This document shows, piece after piece, positions 43,179 to 52,122 of a DNA stretch of 64,000 nt. Every line of letters starts with the position of its first letter. Position 1 is the stretch's first letter. The notes beneath the pieces are model-generated. The model made no database searches. It saw only the letters and a list, made by a program, of their open reading frames with translations, and had not been told where the DNA came from. The translations under genes and the position numbers were made by a program. This DNA comes from Flavobacterium ammonificans (GTDB lineage: Bacteria; Bacteroidota; Bacteroidia; Flavobacteriales; Flavobacteriaceae). Where the stretch lies: contig NZ_AP025185.1 in NCBI RefSeq assembly GCF_020886115.1, forward strand, positions 1,550,001-1,614,000. The letters are read 5' to 3'.

Positions 43179-45275
43179 ATGAAACATTTATTTTCTCTTT
43201 TTGCCTTGTTTACTTTTGGATTTACACAAGCGCAAACAGTCAATTCTCCTTCTGGAAAAATCGCTTTAACATTTACATTAACTTCAACTGGACAGCCAAC
43301 TTATGCAGTTAATTATAAGGAAAAAACAGTTGTAACGACAAGTGATTTAGGAATTAAACTAAAGGACAAACCGTCATTGGATGCCAATTTTGAAATCCAA
43401 TCTTCAAAGAATAGCACATTCAATGAACCATGGAAACCTGTTTTAGGCGAACAGGCTACAATCTTGAATCATTACAATGAATTAGTAGTTAGTTTAGTTC
43501 AAAAAGGAACGAATATAAAACTGAATTTAGTGTTTAGAGCGTTTGATGAAGGAGTTGCTTTACGATATGATTTCCCAAAGCAAAAAGAGCTAAATTATTT
43601 TATTATTTCGGATGAATTGACAGAATTCAATTTGAACGAAAACAATAAAGTATTCTGGTTACCAGGCGATTTTGATAGCAATGAATACGAATACAACGAA
43701 ACCCAATTCTCTGAAATTGACAATTCAAAAATCAATATGAATAACGGAATTGGAGTGAAGTCCATTCCTGGAAAATATACTATTCAAACGCCTTTAATGA
43801 TGAAGTCACCATCGGGTTTGTATTTAAATATTTTTGAAGCAGCGGTGATCAACTATCCTGTTATGCACTTGAAAGCTGATGTGACAAATTATAAACTGAA
43901 ATCAGAATTAGTGCCAAATGCTATTGGAGACAAAGCCTATTTGCAAACACCCTGTGTATCGCCTTGGAGAACGATTATGATTAGTGATGATGCTCGTGAT
44001 ATTGTAGGTTCTAAAATGATTTTGAATTTGAATGAGCCTTCGAAAATAGAAGATACTTCGTGGATAAAACCAATGAAATATGTTGGAATTTGGTGGGAAA
44101 TGCACGTAGGAAATTCGACTTGGGATTATGCAGGTTCTCAAAATGCAACTAATTTCGGAACCGAATTGAAGAAATCCGTGGGACACGGAGCGACTACTGA
44201 GAACACCAAACGCTATATTGATTTTGCTGCAAAACATGGTTTTGACGGCGTTTTAGTAGAAGGTTGGAACGAAGGTTGGGAAGATTGGTCAGGCAATTGG
44301 AAAGAAGAAGTATTTGACTTTGTTACTCCTTATCCTGATTTTGATATTGCTGGAATTTCGGCCTACGCCAAATCGAAGAATGTAAAAATGATTATGCACC
44401 ACGAAACTTCGGGATCGGTGGCGAATTATGAAAGACGTTTGGATCGTGCGTTTGAAAACATGGTGAAATACAATTATCCAGCTGTGAAAACAGGCTATGT
44501 TGGGAAGATTATTCCGCGAGGAGAAATGCACGATGGACAAACCATGGTGAATCATTTTGCACATGTAGTTAAACGTGCTGCTGATTATAAATTGATGGTC
44601 AATTCTCATGAATCCTCTCATCCGACAGGACTTGGTAGAACCTATCCCAATTATGTCGCTGCAGAGGCTGCGCGTGGTAACGAGTTCAACGCTTGGAGTA
44701 TTGGTAATCCGCCAATGCACGAAACGATTTTGCCGTTTACTCGTCAGTTAGGCGGACCAATGGATTACACACCCGGAATTTTTGAAATTAAAATGAGTCA
44801 TTATGACAAAAATAAAACGGAGCAAGTGCATACTACTTTGGCAAAACAATTGGCTTTGTATGTGACAATGTATTCTCCAATTCAAATGGCAGCTGACTTA
44901 CCTGAAAATTATGAAAAATATTCGGACGCTTTTCAATTTATTAAAGATGTAGCTTTAGATTGGGACGAAACAAAATATTTACAAGCAGAACCTGGCGATT
45001 ATTTAACTGTTGCAAGAAAAACAAAAGGAAAACAATCTTGGTTTTTAGGAGCTATTACAGATGAAAATGCAAGAAAAACTCAAATCAAATTGGACTTTTT
45101 AACTAAAGGGAAAAAATACAAAGCGACGATTTACGAAGATGCAAAAGGCGCTGATTGGAAAAATAATCCAAAAGCCTATAAAATTCGTTCAATAGAAGTT
45201 ACGAATGCTTCAAAAATACAATTGAATTTAGCACCTGGCGGAGGAACCGCTATTAGTTTTGAGCCAATTCAATAA
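43179..45275 (+). CDS. Glycoside hydrolase family 97, SusB-type alpha-glucosidase
   Basis: 698 residues with a signal peptide (to about residue 18). A beta-sandwich N-domain, a catalytic barrel (about 270-560) and a C-terminal sandwich follow. Glu409 (MHHETSG), Glu478 (SHESSHP), Glu496 and Glu502 (AAEAARGNEF) keep the same spacing as SusB Glu439, Glu508, Glu526 and Glu532, to my knowledge the calcium and catalytic residues. KTGYVG carries Gly where retaining GH97 enzymes have the nucleophile Asp. The enzyme should therefore be an inverting alpha-glucosidase, acting on starch oligosaccharides in the periplasm. No SusC/SusD pair is adjacent. A weak terminator follows. Confidence 0.92.
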   Translation: MKHLFSLFALFTFGFTQAQTVNSPSGKIALTFTLTSTGQPTYAVNYKEKTVVTTSDLGIKLKDKPSLDANFEIQSSKNSTFNEPWKPVLGEQATILNHYNELVVSLVQKGTNIKLNLVFRAFDEGVALRYDFPKQKELNYFIISDELTEFNLNENNKVFWLPGDFDSNEYEYNETQFSEIDNSKINMNNGIGVKSIPGKYTIQTPLMMKSPSGLYLNIFEAAVINYPVMHLKADVTNYKLKSELVPNAIGDKAYLQTPCVSPWRTIMISDDARDIVGSKMILNLNEPSKIEDTSWIKPMKYVGIWWEMHVGNSTWDYAGSQNATNFGTELKKSVGHGATTENTKRYIDFAAKHGFDGVLVEGWNEGWEDWSGNWKEEVFDFVTPYPDFDIAGISAYAKSKNVKMIMHHETSGSVANYERRLDRAFENMVKYNYPAVKTGYVGKIIPRGEMHDGQTMVNHFAHVVKRAADYKLMVNSHESSHPTGLGRTYPNYVAAEAARGNEFNAWSIGNPPMHETILPFTRQLGGPMDYTPGIFEIKMSHYDKNKTEQVHTTLAKQLALYVTMYSPIQMAADLPENYEKYSDAFQFIKDVALDWDETKYLQAEPGDYLTVARKTKGKQSWFLGAITDENARKTQIKLDFLTKGKKYKATIYEDAKGADWKNNPKAYKIRSIEVTNASKIQLNLAPGGGTAISFEPIQ

Positions 45276-45280
45276 AATTT

Positions 45281-45312
45281 AAAACCTGCTTTCTGAATAA
45301 GCGGGTTTTTTT
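45281..45312 (+). terminator. Terminator after the GH97 gene
   Basis: AAACCTGCTT and AAGCGGGTTT pair with one G-T and a 7-base loop, followed by T7. It begins 5 bases after the stop. Confidence 0.8.
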
Positions 45313-45376
45313 ATGCTTTTGTGGAACGTATTTAAAAAAGAATTCCGAAATTGCCTTACTAATACAATAAATAGTT

Positions 45377-46753
45377 ATGAAAAAATCAGTTATCATAGGA
45401 GCTTTTTTCTTGAGTGGAATGAGTGTTTTGGCTCAAACTTCAGACGAAAAAATGCTGAAAGATATTTATAATTCAAGTTTAACTAATGGAAAATGTTATT
45501 CTTGGTTAGAGCATTTATCCAATAAAATAGGGGCAAGATTATCGGGTTCTGAAAATGCGGAAAAAGCAGTTCAATATACCAAAGCACAACTGGAAGCCTT
45601 AGGTTTAGACAAAGTTTATTTGCAAGAAGTGATGGTGCCAAAATGGGTTCGTGGTGAAAAAGAGACTGCTTATATTTTGGATAATAAGACAAAAATCACT
45701 GTTCCAATTGCCGCTTTAGGCGGTTCTGTTGCCACTCCTAAAAATGGTTTGACAGCTGGGGTTATTGAAGTGCAAGGAATTGAGGATCTAAAAAAATGGG
45801 GAGACAAAATCAAAGGAAAAATCGTTTTTTATAACCGACCAATGGATCCTACTTTTATTGAAACATTTAAGTCGTATGGTGGTTGTGTAGATCAACGTTA
45901 TGCTGGTGCTAAAGAAGCGGCTAAATTTGGAGCAGTAGGAACAATTGTACGTTCTATGAATTTACGTTTAGATGATTATCCGCATACAGGTGCCCAAAGT
46001 TATGGTGATTTACAACCTTCTGAATACATTCCAACTGCAGCTATCAGTACCAATGGAGCAGAATTATTAAGTCAAAAATTAAAAGCTAATCCAGGGTTAA
46101 AATTCTACTTTAAGCAATCCTGTGAGCAAATGGAAGATGTTTTGTCGTATAATGTTGTTGGCGAAATTAAGGGATCAGAGCATCCGGATAATATAATGGT
46201 TGTTGGAGGTCATTTGGATTCTTGGGATTTAGCCGATGGTTCTCACGATGATGGTGCAGGAGTGGTGCAAAGTATGGAAGCACTTCATATATTTAAAAGG
46301 TTGGGTTATAAACCAAAAAACACGATACGTGTAGTATTGTTTATGAATGAAGAGAATGGAGGTAGAGGAGGAAAAAAATATGCTGAATTAGCGAAAACAA
46401 ATAACGAGAACCACATTTTTGCATTAGAAAGTGATTCGGGTGGATTTAGCCCTAGAGGATTTTCTATAGAAGCTGATGATGCTAATTTTCAACGTATTTC
46501 CTCTTGGAAAAATCTATTTGAGCCGTATTTGATTCATAGTTTTGTAAAAGGAGGTGCTGGTGCAGATATTAATCCGCTTAGTTCTGGTAAAATTGTCAAG
46601 GCAGGATTAAAACCCGATTCACAACGCTATTTTGATTACCATCACGCATTAAATGATAATTTTGATGCAATAAATAAAAGAGAGTTGGAATTAGGTGCTG
46701 CAACAATGACCTCATTACTATATTTAATAGATCAAAACGGAATTATGGAATAA
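45377..46753 (+). CDS. M28 family peptidase with inserted PA domain (carboxypeptidase Q-like)
   Basis: 458 residues with a signal peptide (about 1-19, MKKSVIIGAFFLSGMSVLA). A protease-associated domain occupies about 110-240 and the M28 zinc-peptidase core follows. Ligands are His279 (GGHLDSWD), Asp291 (SHDDGAG), Glu in NEENGGRGG (about 325), Asp in ESDSGG (about 353) and His in DYHHALND near the C-terminus. It should be a periplasmic or secreted aminopeptidase or dipeptidase. It is a single-gene unit between two terminators. Confidence 0.9.
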   Translation: MKKSVIIGAFFLSGMSVLAQTSDEKMLKDIYNSSLTNGKCYSWLEHLSNKIGARLSGSENAEKAVQYTKAQLEALGLDKVYLQEVMVPKWVRGEKETAYILDNKTKITVPIAALGGSVATPKNGLTAGVIEVQGIEDLKKWGDKIKGKIVFYNRPMDPTFIETFKSYGGCVDQRYAGAKEAAKFGAVGTIVRSMNLRLDDYPHTGAQSYGDLQPSEYIPTAAISTNGAELLSQKLKANPGLKFYFKQSCEQMEDVLSYNVVGEIKGSEHPDNIMVVGGHLDSWDLADGSHDDGAGVVQSMEALHIFKRLGYKPKNTIRVVLFMNEENGGRGGKKYAELAKTNNENHIFALESDSGGFSPRGFSIEADDANFQRISSWKNLFEPYLIHSFVKGGAGADINPLSSGKIVKAGLKPDSQRYFDYHHALNDNFDAINKRELELGAATMTSLLYLIDQNGIME

Positions 46754-46754
46754 T

Positions 46755-46782
46755 AAAAAAGGCTTCGTAAGAAGCCTTTTTT
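46755..46782. terminator. Bidirectional terminator after the M28/PA peptidase gene
   Basis: Arms AAAAAAGGCTTC (46755-46766) and GAAGCCTTTTTT (46771-46782) with loop GTAA, between convergent genes. Confidence 0.95.
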
Positions 46783-46799
46783 GTATTTATAGATTTTAA

Positions 46800-47639
46800 T
46801 TAAACTCTAAATATTCCACCAAAAGCAATAATTTTTTGGAAGAAAAAGAATTCTTGTGAAGCCGAATCAGAAGCACTAAAAGTGGTTTGAATATCAGGCA
46901 TATTAATATAGCCTCCTTTCACTTCAGTTTGAATATAAAAATGTTTGAAAAAAGTTAGATTTAAACCTGCTTTGATTGATGCTCCATATCCAGACAGATG
47001 GAAATCATCATGTCTTTGCTTGTTGAATACTTTTGCATTTGTTTTTGGATACAATACTCCTAGACCAATTCCTTCTGTTACATTAACTTGAATTTTGTCG
47101 GTATCAATAATTTTAAATAATTTTGAAATATCATCATGTCGAGAGACTTCTGTATTGATATAGTTCAAACCATCTGTATGTTCAAAAGTTAAAAAATCCT
47201 CTGTCAGTAACACTTGATTGTTTCCAACGGCTTCGCCATAAGAGTTTCTGTTAGGATAGTTACCAGTGTAATTTACAGTAATCCCCTGATTCATTACATA
47301 CTTCATATGATCAACTCCAAGCGCGACACTATAATGATCATTAACGAAATATCCAACTCTTAAATTAGTTTGGGGAATCGTCATACGTCCCGGATTAATA
47401 TAGTCTATATGCCATCCCTTTGGTTTGTCATGCGCGGATACATCATAAATAGTGAAATCATAATCAGTTCCTTTAAATTGAATATCCGATTTTGAATAGG
47501 TTTCACGATTTCCTCCCCATGATATAAAGATTTTACCTTTTTTATGGGCGGTGTATTTGTCTTGATTTTGAATAGTATCTTGAGAAAATAAAGTAAGTGT
47601 AATTAAAAATAAAGAAGTAGTAAAAATTATATTTTTCAA
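46800..47639 (-). CDS. Probable outer-membrane beta-barrel protein
   Basis: 279 residues with a signal peptide (ending LTLFSQ, near 20). The remainder shows alternating hydrophobic strands with aromatic girdles, for example NLRVGYFVNDHYSVALGVDHMKY and ASIKAGLNLTFFKHFYIQTEVKGGY, and ends in a strand with a terminal aromatic (FGGIFRV). This fits a small eight- to ten-strand barrel. No function is recognised. It starts 14 bases after the kdsA stop on the same strand and may be co-transcribed. KdsA makes the Kdo of lipopolysaccharide, so an envelope role fits. Confidence 0.7.
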   Translation of the reverse strand: MKNIIFTTSLFLITLTLFSQDTIQNQDKYTAHKKGKIFISWGGNRETYSKSDIQFKGTDYDFTIYDVSAHDKPKGWHIDYINPGRMTIPQTNLRVGYFVNDHYSVALGVDHMKYVMNQGITVNYTGNYPNRNSYGEAVGNNQVLLTEDFLTFEHTDGLNYINTEVSRHDDISKLFKIIDTDKIQVNVTEGIGLGVLYPKTNAKVFNKQRHDDFHLSGYGASIKAGLNLTFFKHFYIQTEVKGGYINMPDIQTTFSASDSASQEFFFFQKIIAFGGIFRV

Positions 47640-47653
47640 CGATTTGGGGTAAT

Positions 47654-48472
47654 TTAAAATTGATTTATAGTTTTTCTAATGGCAACTAATTTGGTCATTA
47701 ACTCTTCAAAATAATCCAAATGCAACATATTAGCACCATCACTTTTCGCATTAGCAGGATCAAAATGGGTTTCGATGAAAATTCCATCTACACCAACTGC
47801 AATTCCAGCTTTAGCAACTGTTTCAATCATATCAGGTCTTCCTCCTGTAACACCAACAGTTTGGTTAGGTTGTTGTAATGAATGGGTTACATCAAGAACA
47901 GTCGTAGCATATTGTTGCATCGTAGGAATGCCTCGGTAGTCTACAATCATATCTTGATAACCAAACATAGTTCCTCTATCAGTAACCATTACGTTTTGGT
48001 TGTTGCAATCTAATACTTTTTGAACCGCATGTTTCATACTTTCTGGACTCATAAATTGTCCTTTTTTCAAGTTGACTGTTTTTCCAGTATTGGCAGCAGC
48101 GACCACTAAATCGGTTTGGCGAACTAAAAACGCGGGAATTTGCAATACATCAACATATTGGGCTGCTTTATCTGCATCCTCATTCGTGTGAATATCGGTT
48201 ACCGTTGGAACAATAAAAGTTTCGGATACTTTGCGAAGAATTTTTAATGCTTTTTCGTCTCCAATTCCAGAGAAGCTATCAATTCTAGAACGATTGGCTT
48301 TTTTAAATGATCCTTTAAAAACAAAAGGAATTTCTAATTTGTCAGTTATACCAACTAACTTTTCGGCAATTCGCAAAGCCATTTCCTCGCCTTCAATAGC
48401 GCAAGGGCCTGCCAATAAAAAAAAGTTGTCACTATCAGTATGTTTAATTTGTGGAATTTGTTGTAGGTTCAT
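47654..48472 (-). CDS. kdsA: 3-deoxy-8-phosphooctulonate synthase (Kdo-8-phosphate synthase)
   Basis: 272 residues. It condenses phosphoenolpyruvate with arabinose 5-phosphate to Kdo 8-phosphate for LPS inner core. Motifs: LLAGPCAIEGE (start), FKGSFKKANRSRIDSFSGIGDEKAL, TDIHTNEDA, LQIPAFLVRQTDL, TDRGTMFGYQDM and THSLQQPN. The Asn in FKKANR corresponds to the residue that decides between metal-free and metal-dependent classes, suggesting the metal-independent type. It is the expected length and supports a Gram-negative envelope. Confidence 0.96.
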   Translation of the reverse strand: MNLQQIPQIKHTDSDNFFLLAGPCAIEGEEMALRIAEKLVGITDKLEIPFVFKGSFKKANRSRIDSFSGIGDEKALKILRKVSETFIVPTVTDIHTNEDADKAAQYVDVLQIPAFLVRQTDLVVAAANTGKTVNLKKGQFMSPESMKHAVQKVLDCNNQNVMVTDRGTMFGYQDMIVDYRGIPTMQQYATTVLDVTHSLQQPNQTVGVTGGRPDMIETVAKAGIAVGVDGIFIETHFDPANAKSDGANMLHLDYFEELMTKLVAIRKTINQF

Positions 48473-48558
48473 AATAATGAATTTATTGAAAGTGCAAAGG
48501 TAGTTAGGAATTGGGAATTAGGAATTCTATTTTGTAACTATTTTTGTTTTGGAACAAA

Positions 48559-48588
48559 AAAAAGCCCTAACATTTGTTAGAGCTTTTT
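48559..48588 (-). terminator. Terminator after the YceI gene
   Basis: Arms AAAAAGCCCTAACA (48559-48572) and TGTTAGAGCTTTTT (48575-48588) with one internal mismatch. It lies 19 bases past the YceI stop. Confidence 0.85.
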
Positions 48589-48607
48589 ATAATTTGAAGT
48601 TGAAATA

Positions 48608-49174
48608 TTAGAATTTCAAGGTTACATCTAATTCAAATTCGTCAGCAATCGCTTTGTCTCCAATTGAAGTAAAGAAAGTTCCTGAACCGTATTTGATGTC
48701 ATATTTTGTTCTGTCTACCATAAATTTAGTAGTAGCTGAGTTAGCTGTTGTAGTTAAATCAAATGTAATTGGTTTAGTAATTCCTTTGATAGTCAAATCT
48801 CCAGTTACCGAAAATACATTTGCTGATTTTGCAACTACTTTTTTGAAAACTAGTTTAGCTGTTGGGAATTTTTCAGTTCCAAAGAAATCATCTGCTTTCA
48901 AGTGACCATTTAATTTACCTTGGTATTCACCTTGTAAATCAGTAGCAGTTAAAGATGTCATGTCTACTGTGAAGTTTCCACCAGCTACTTTTTTCCCGTT
49001 GAAAACTAAAGCACCATCTTTAAAGTTTACTGTTCCGTTGTGTTGTCCTGTAACTTTTTTTCCTAACCAGTTAATAGAACTTTTTGCAGCGTCAATTTTT
49101 TTGGTTTGAGCTGATACCGATACTGTAGCTAAAGCTACAACTAATGCGAATGCAATTGTTTTTAAATTTTTCAT
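48608..49174 (-). CDS. YceI family periplasmic lipid-binding protein
   Basis: 188 residues from ATG 49174, which gives a clean signal peptide (MKNLKTIAFALVVALATVSV...AQ). The frame is open 32 codons more, into the upstream nitroreductase gene, without family features. The mature part is a lipocalin-like barrel with SSINWLGKKVTGQHNGTVNF, FFGTEKFPTAKLVFKKV and a last strand ending DEFELDVTLKF. YceI proteins bind isoprenoid lipids. It is the third gene of the marR-nitroreductase-yceI operon, starting 25 bases after the nitroreductase stop. Confidence 0.88.
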   Translation of the reverse strand: MKNLKTIAFALVVALATVSVSAQTKKIDAAKSSINWLGKKVTGQHNGTVNFKDGALVFNGKKVAGGNFTVDMTSLTATDLQGEYQGKLNGHLKADDFFGTEKFPTAKLVFKKVVAKSANVFSVTGDLTIKGITKPITFDLTTTANSATTKFMVDRTKYDIKYGSGTFFTSIGDKAIADEFELDVTLKF

Positions 49175-49199
49175 TTGTTTTAAATTTGGATTGTTAATA

Positions 49200-49832
49200 T
49201 TAAAGTGTGATAAATAATTCTTCGTTTGATTTTCTAACTTTTTTGTGATGTTGAGTTGCGTCTTCAGCATGTCTGTAACCTATTGGAGCTAATAAAGTTG
49301 CGTTAAGACCTAATTTCTCTAATCCTAAGATTTCATTAACTTGCTCTGGTATAAATCCTTCCATTGGGGTAACATCAATATGAAGTTCAGCAGCAGCATT
49401 CAATAAATTTCCCAAAGCTAAATAGGTTTGTTTTGCTGTCCAAATATTTCTTGTTTCTTCTGGCAAACCAGTAATGTTTCCTTTCATAAAATCGACATAT
49501 CCTTGAATAGCTTCTAATGGTAATTCTCTTGTTTTGCAGATTGTTGCTGCTAATTGATTAATTCCTGCTTCGCCAAAATTCAATTCATTGGCAAAAACCA
49601 AGAGGTGAGAAGCATCAGCAACTTGCGCTTGACCATAAGATGCAGCTACTAATTTAGCTCTTAGTTCAGGATTTTCTATGATGAAAACTTTGTAAGGTTG
49701 TAAACCATACGATGATGTACTCAAGCGAATTGCTTCTTTCAGAAATGCTAAATCAGCATCTGTAATTTTTTTTGTAGCATCAAATTTCTTTGTAGCATAT
49801 CTCCAATTCTGGTTTTCTAAAAATGTACTCAT
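49200..49832 (-). CDS. NAD(P)H-dependent nitroreductase family oxidoreductase
   Basis: 210 residues, FMN-dependent NfsB-like fold. The N-terminal flavin site RYATKKFD and the segments SYGLQPYKVFII and AAELHIDVTPMEGF are typical of the NfsB/dihydropteridine-reductase group. It can reduce nitroaromatics or quinones, but the natural substrate is unknown. It is co-transcribed with a MarR regulator (13 bases upstream) and a YceI protein. That arrangement often responds to quinones or oxidative compounds, though this is an inference. Confidence 0.88.
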   Translation of the reverse strand: MSTFLENQNWRYATKKFDATKKITDADLAFLKEAIRLSTSSYGLQPYKVFIIENPELRAKLVAASYGQAQVADASHLLVFANELNFGEAGINQLAATICKTRELPLEAIQGYVDFMKGNITGLPEETRNIWTAKQTYLALGNLLNAAAELHIDVTPMEGFIPEQVNEILGLEKLGLNATLLAPIGYRHAEDATQHHKKVRKSNEELFITL

Positions 49833-49845
49833 TATAGGGGTTTAA

Positions 49846-50298
49846 TTAATTTCTAAATTTTTCTAATAATTCGTTCAACTGAATGCGCTCTTCTTCAGTT
49901 AATTTTTGAGAATAAGAGTCTTCATGCATTTTAACTTTAGGTTCTAACTCAGCTAGAATAGCCAAACCTTTTTTAGTAATAGTAACTTCAATTTTTCTAC
50001 GATTATCAGGACAAACTTCACGAGTTACTAATTCTTTCAACAAGAGTTTATCTACTAAACGAGTGGTATTACTCGTTTTAGCTAACATACGCTCTTGAAT
50101 CACAAACATATTAGTAGGATTCCCTTTTTGACCACGCAAGATGCGTAACACATTAAATTGTTCAGAAGAAATATCAAAGGGTTTTAAAATTTCATTAAAA
50201 TTTTCTGCAATTATGTTTTGGGTATACATAATGTTCATGATAATTTTTTTAGAATTATCCATAGGTACAGTTGATTTTAAGATCTCTTCGATTTTCAT
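49846..50298 (-). CDS. MarR-family regulator of the nitroreductase operon
   Basis: 150 residues with a MarR winged helix. The recognition helix is near RMLAKTSNTTRLVDKLLLK and the wing is VCPDNRRKIEVTITKKG. It heads the operon with the nitroreductase and YceI genes. Two perfect palindromes sit over its promoter, so it is probably an autorepressor released by a small phenolic or quinone ligand. An internal ATG at codon 13 is a less likely start. Confidence 0.9.
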   Translation of the reverse strand: MKIEEILKSTVPMDNSKKIIMNIMYTQNIIAENFNEILKPFDISSEQFNVLRILRGQKGNPTNMFVIQERMLAKTSNTTRLVDKLLLKELVTREVCPDNRRKIEVTITKKGLAILAELEPKVKMHEDSYSQKLTEEERIQLNELLEKFRN

Positions 50299-50313
50299 AT
50301 TTGTCTCTACGTA

Positions 50314-50329
50314 ATTTGTAGGTACAAAT
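50314..50329. promoter_or_regulatory. MarR operator 1, over the -7 box
   Basis: ATTTGTA-GG-TACAAAT, a palindrome with 7-base arms. The minus strand also reads TACATTTG (complement of 50325-50332), an exact TAnnTTTG -7 box that overlaps this site. It lies 15 bases before the start codon. Confidence 0.8.
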
Positions 50330-50343
50330 GTAGTGTATTTTTT

Positions 50344-50359
50344 ATTTGTATATACAAAT
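50344..50359. promoter_or_regulatory. MarR operator 2, over the -33 region
   Basis: ATTTGTA-TA-TACAAAT, the same palindrome as operator 1 with a different centre, exactly 30 bases away (three helical turns). Read on the minus strand it contains the TTTG that serves as -33 element, 22 bases before the -7 box. Confidence 0.8.
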
Positions 50360-50398
50360 TTATGTTATTTTTTTGTTAAAATAAAAAATGAACAATTA

Positions 50399-51139
50399 TT
50401 ATTTCCAATTCAATTGCAGGGCAAAACAGCTTTTATCTTCTTTGGTAATACTAAAAATAGTAGTGTTTTCCTCGCTTTTTTCGTGAATAACCACTTCGTT
50501 TTTTAACGATAGTTCTTTTATGAAATTCATTTCAAAACTTTCAATTTTTTGGTTCAGAATTTTGGTTTCATCGACTAGATCCAAACACCATTCTAAATAC
50601 TTGACATTATTGGCGTGATTGACAATATCCAAATCGGATAAGCGAACTGTTTTTTGAAACACCATTTCTTTATCGTGGTTGAGGCTGATTTTAGAAAAAG
50701 TTTCTTGTGTGGCTTTATTGTCAGGAAATAATTCAAAATGTTCGTAAGGCAAAGCCAAGGCTTCGGGACGACGAATTTCCGTATTAAAAACCGCCCAGAA
50801 TGTTTCAGAACCTACAATCTTTTTTCCATTAACATACATTTCTAAAGCACGAACGGAACGGGAATTTTCTAATGAATTAATCCACGTTTTAACAGTAACT
50901 ACATCACGCCATTGAGGTAATTCACTCACTTCTACTCGCATTCGGCTCAATACCCAAGCTTGGTTGTACTCCTGCATATCAGTAAAACTAATGCCGCCTA
51001 CTTCAGAATGTGCCGCAGCGGTCATTTGCAATATATTACACAATTCGGTGTATTTTAAATAGCCATTGGGTGCACATTGGGTAAAATTGATTTCCCATTC
51101 TTTGCTTAAAATAGAAGTGAAATTAGGAGAAATTGGCAT
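50399..51139 (-). CDS. Acyl-ACP thioesterase (FatA/FatB type)
   Basis: 246 residues with two hotdog domains. It releases fatty acids from acyl carrier protein. The N-domain has AAAHSEVGGISF and the second domain contains the active-site region LSDLDIVNHANNVKYLEWCLD, with Asn and His of the thioesterase site. It lies 8 bases downstream of miaA on the same strand, probably in one transcript, without an obvious functional link. Confidence 0.87.
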   Translation of the reverse strand: MPISPNFTSILSKEWEINFTQCAPNGYLKYTELCNILQMTAAAHSEVGGISFTDMQEYNQAWVLSRMRVEVSELPQWRDVVTVKTWINSLENSRSVRALEMYVNGKKIVGSETFWAVFNTEIRRPEALALPYEHFELFPDNKATQETFSKISLNHDKEMVFQKTVRLSDLDIVNHANNVKYLEWCLDLVDETKILNQKIESFEMNFIKELSLKNEVVIHEKSEENTTIFSITKEDKSCFALQLNWK

Positions 51140-51147
51140 ATAAATAA

Positions 51148-52077
51148 TTAGGGTTGATGTGTTGTAGATTTATTGATGTAGTCTATAATTTCTTTTCTAT
51201 CGCATAAATAATCAAACCACTTCGCATTTTCGGTTCTTTTAAACCAAGTTATTTGTCGTTTAGAAAAACGGCGAGTGTTCTTTTTGATTTCTTCAATGGC
51301 GAATTCTAAACTATCGTCACCATCAAAATAACGGAATAATTCGCGATAGCCCACGGTTTGTAATGCGTTTAATTCTTTGTGCGGATATAATTCTTTGGCT
51401 TCTGCCAAAAGGCCTTCATTGAGCATGATGTCTACCCGTTGATTAATTCGATCATACATAACGCTACGTTCAGCCTCTAAACCAATAATGATTGGTGTAA
51501 AATTTCGATTGTTTTTAGTTTGATTTAAGAAAGAGGAGTAGGGTTGTCCAGTTCCAATGCAAACTTCTACAAATCGCATCATACGTTGAGGGTTTTGAAG
51601 CGTTTGCGGATTTTCAAGTTTAATTTTTTCAAAATAGACTAGGTCAAGTTGTTCTAATTTTTCTTGTAAGTACGCAATCCCATTTTTTTCAAAGTTTCTA
51701 TTTACTTCATCTCGAACAGCGGTATCAATATCTGGAAAGGAATCAAAACCTTTTAAAACAGCATCAACATACAAACCCGAACCACCTACTAAAATGACAT
51801 AGTCGTTGGTTTGATACAATTCGTTAAGTTTTGCAATGGCTTCTTTTTCATAATCGCCAACGGTATAGTTCTCAAAAATGGATTTATTTTGAATGAAGTG
51901 ATGTGGAGCGGCAGTCAATTCATCTTGACTTGGAACTGCGGTACCAATTTGCATTTCTTTGAAAAATTGACGACTGTCACACGAAATTATCTCACATTTA
52001 AAATGTTGAGCCAAAGCAATGCTTAAGGAAGTTTTTCCTATTGCCGTTGGACCAATGATTGTTATGAGGTATTTCAT
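51148..52077 (-). CDS. miaA: tRNA dimethylallyltransferase
   Basis: 309 residues. It adds a dimethylallyl group to A37 of tRNAs reading UNN codons. The P-loop is GPTAIGKTSLS (residues 9-19). DSRQFFKEMQIGTA (about 35-48) holds the catalytic Asp and the Gln of the active site. GGSGLYVDAVLKGFD, TVGYRELFRYFDG and the C-terminal KRQITWFKR are further signatures. It is followed by the acyl-ACP thioesterase gene and preceded at 45 bases by the exonuclease gene. Confidence 0.96.
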   Translation of the reverse strand: MKYLITIIGPTAIGKTSLSIALAQHFKCEIISCDSRQFFKEMQIGTAVPSQDELTAAPHHFIQNKSIFENYTVGDYEKEAIAKLNELYQTNDYVILVGGSGLYVDAVLKGFDSFPDIDTAVRDEVNRNFEKNGIAYLQEKLEQLDLVYFEKIKLENPQTLQNPQRMMRFVEVCIGTGQPYSSFLNQTKNNRNFTPIIIGLEAERSVMYDRINQRVDIMLNEGLLAEAKELYPHKELNALQTVGYRELFRYFDGDDSLEFAIEEIKKNTRRFSKRQITWFKRTENAKWFDYLCDRKEIIDYINKSTTHQP

Positions 52078-52122
52078 ATATTGTGAATTCTAAACATAGT
52101 TTTAAGGCTTGAAGACTTAAAA

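Noticed and set aside
48500..48535. Short GGAATT tandem (about three copies) upstream of kdsA
   Set aside because: Very short, imperfect and AT-rich. It is likely a simple repeat without a role that can be supported.
49175..49270. Longer start of the YceI protein at 49270
   Set aside because: The extension overlaps the upstream nitroreductase gene by 71 bases and would bury the signal peptide inside the protein.
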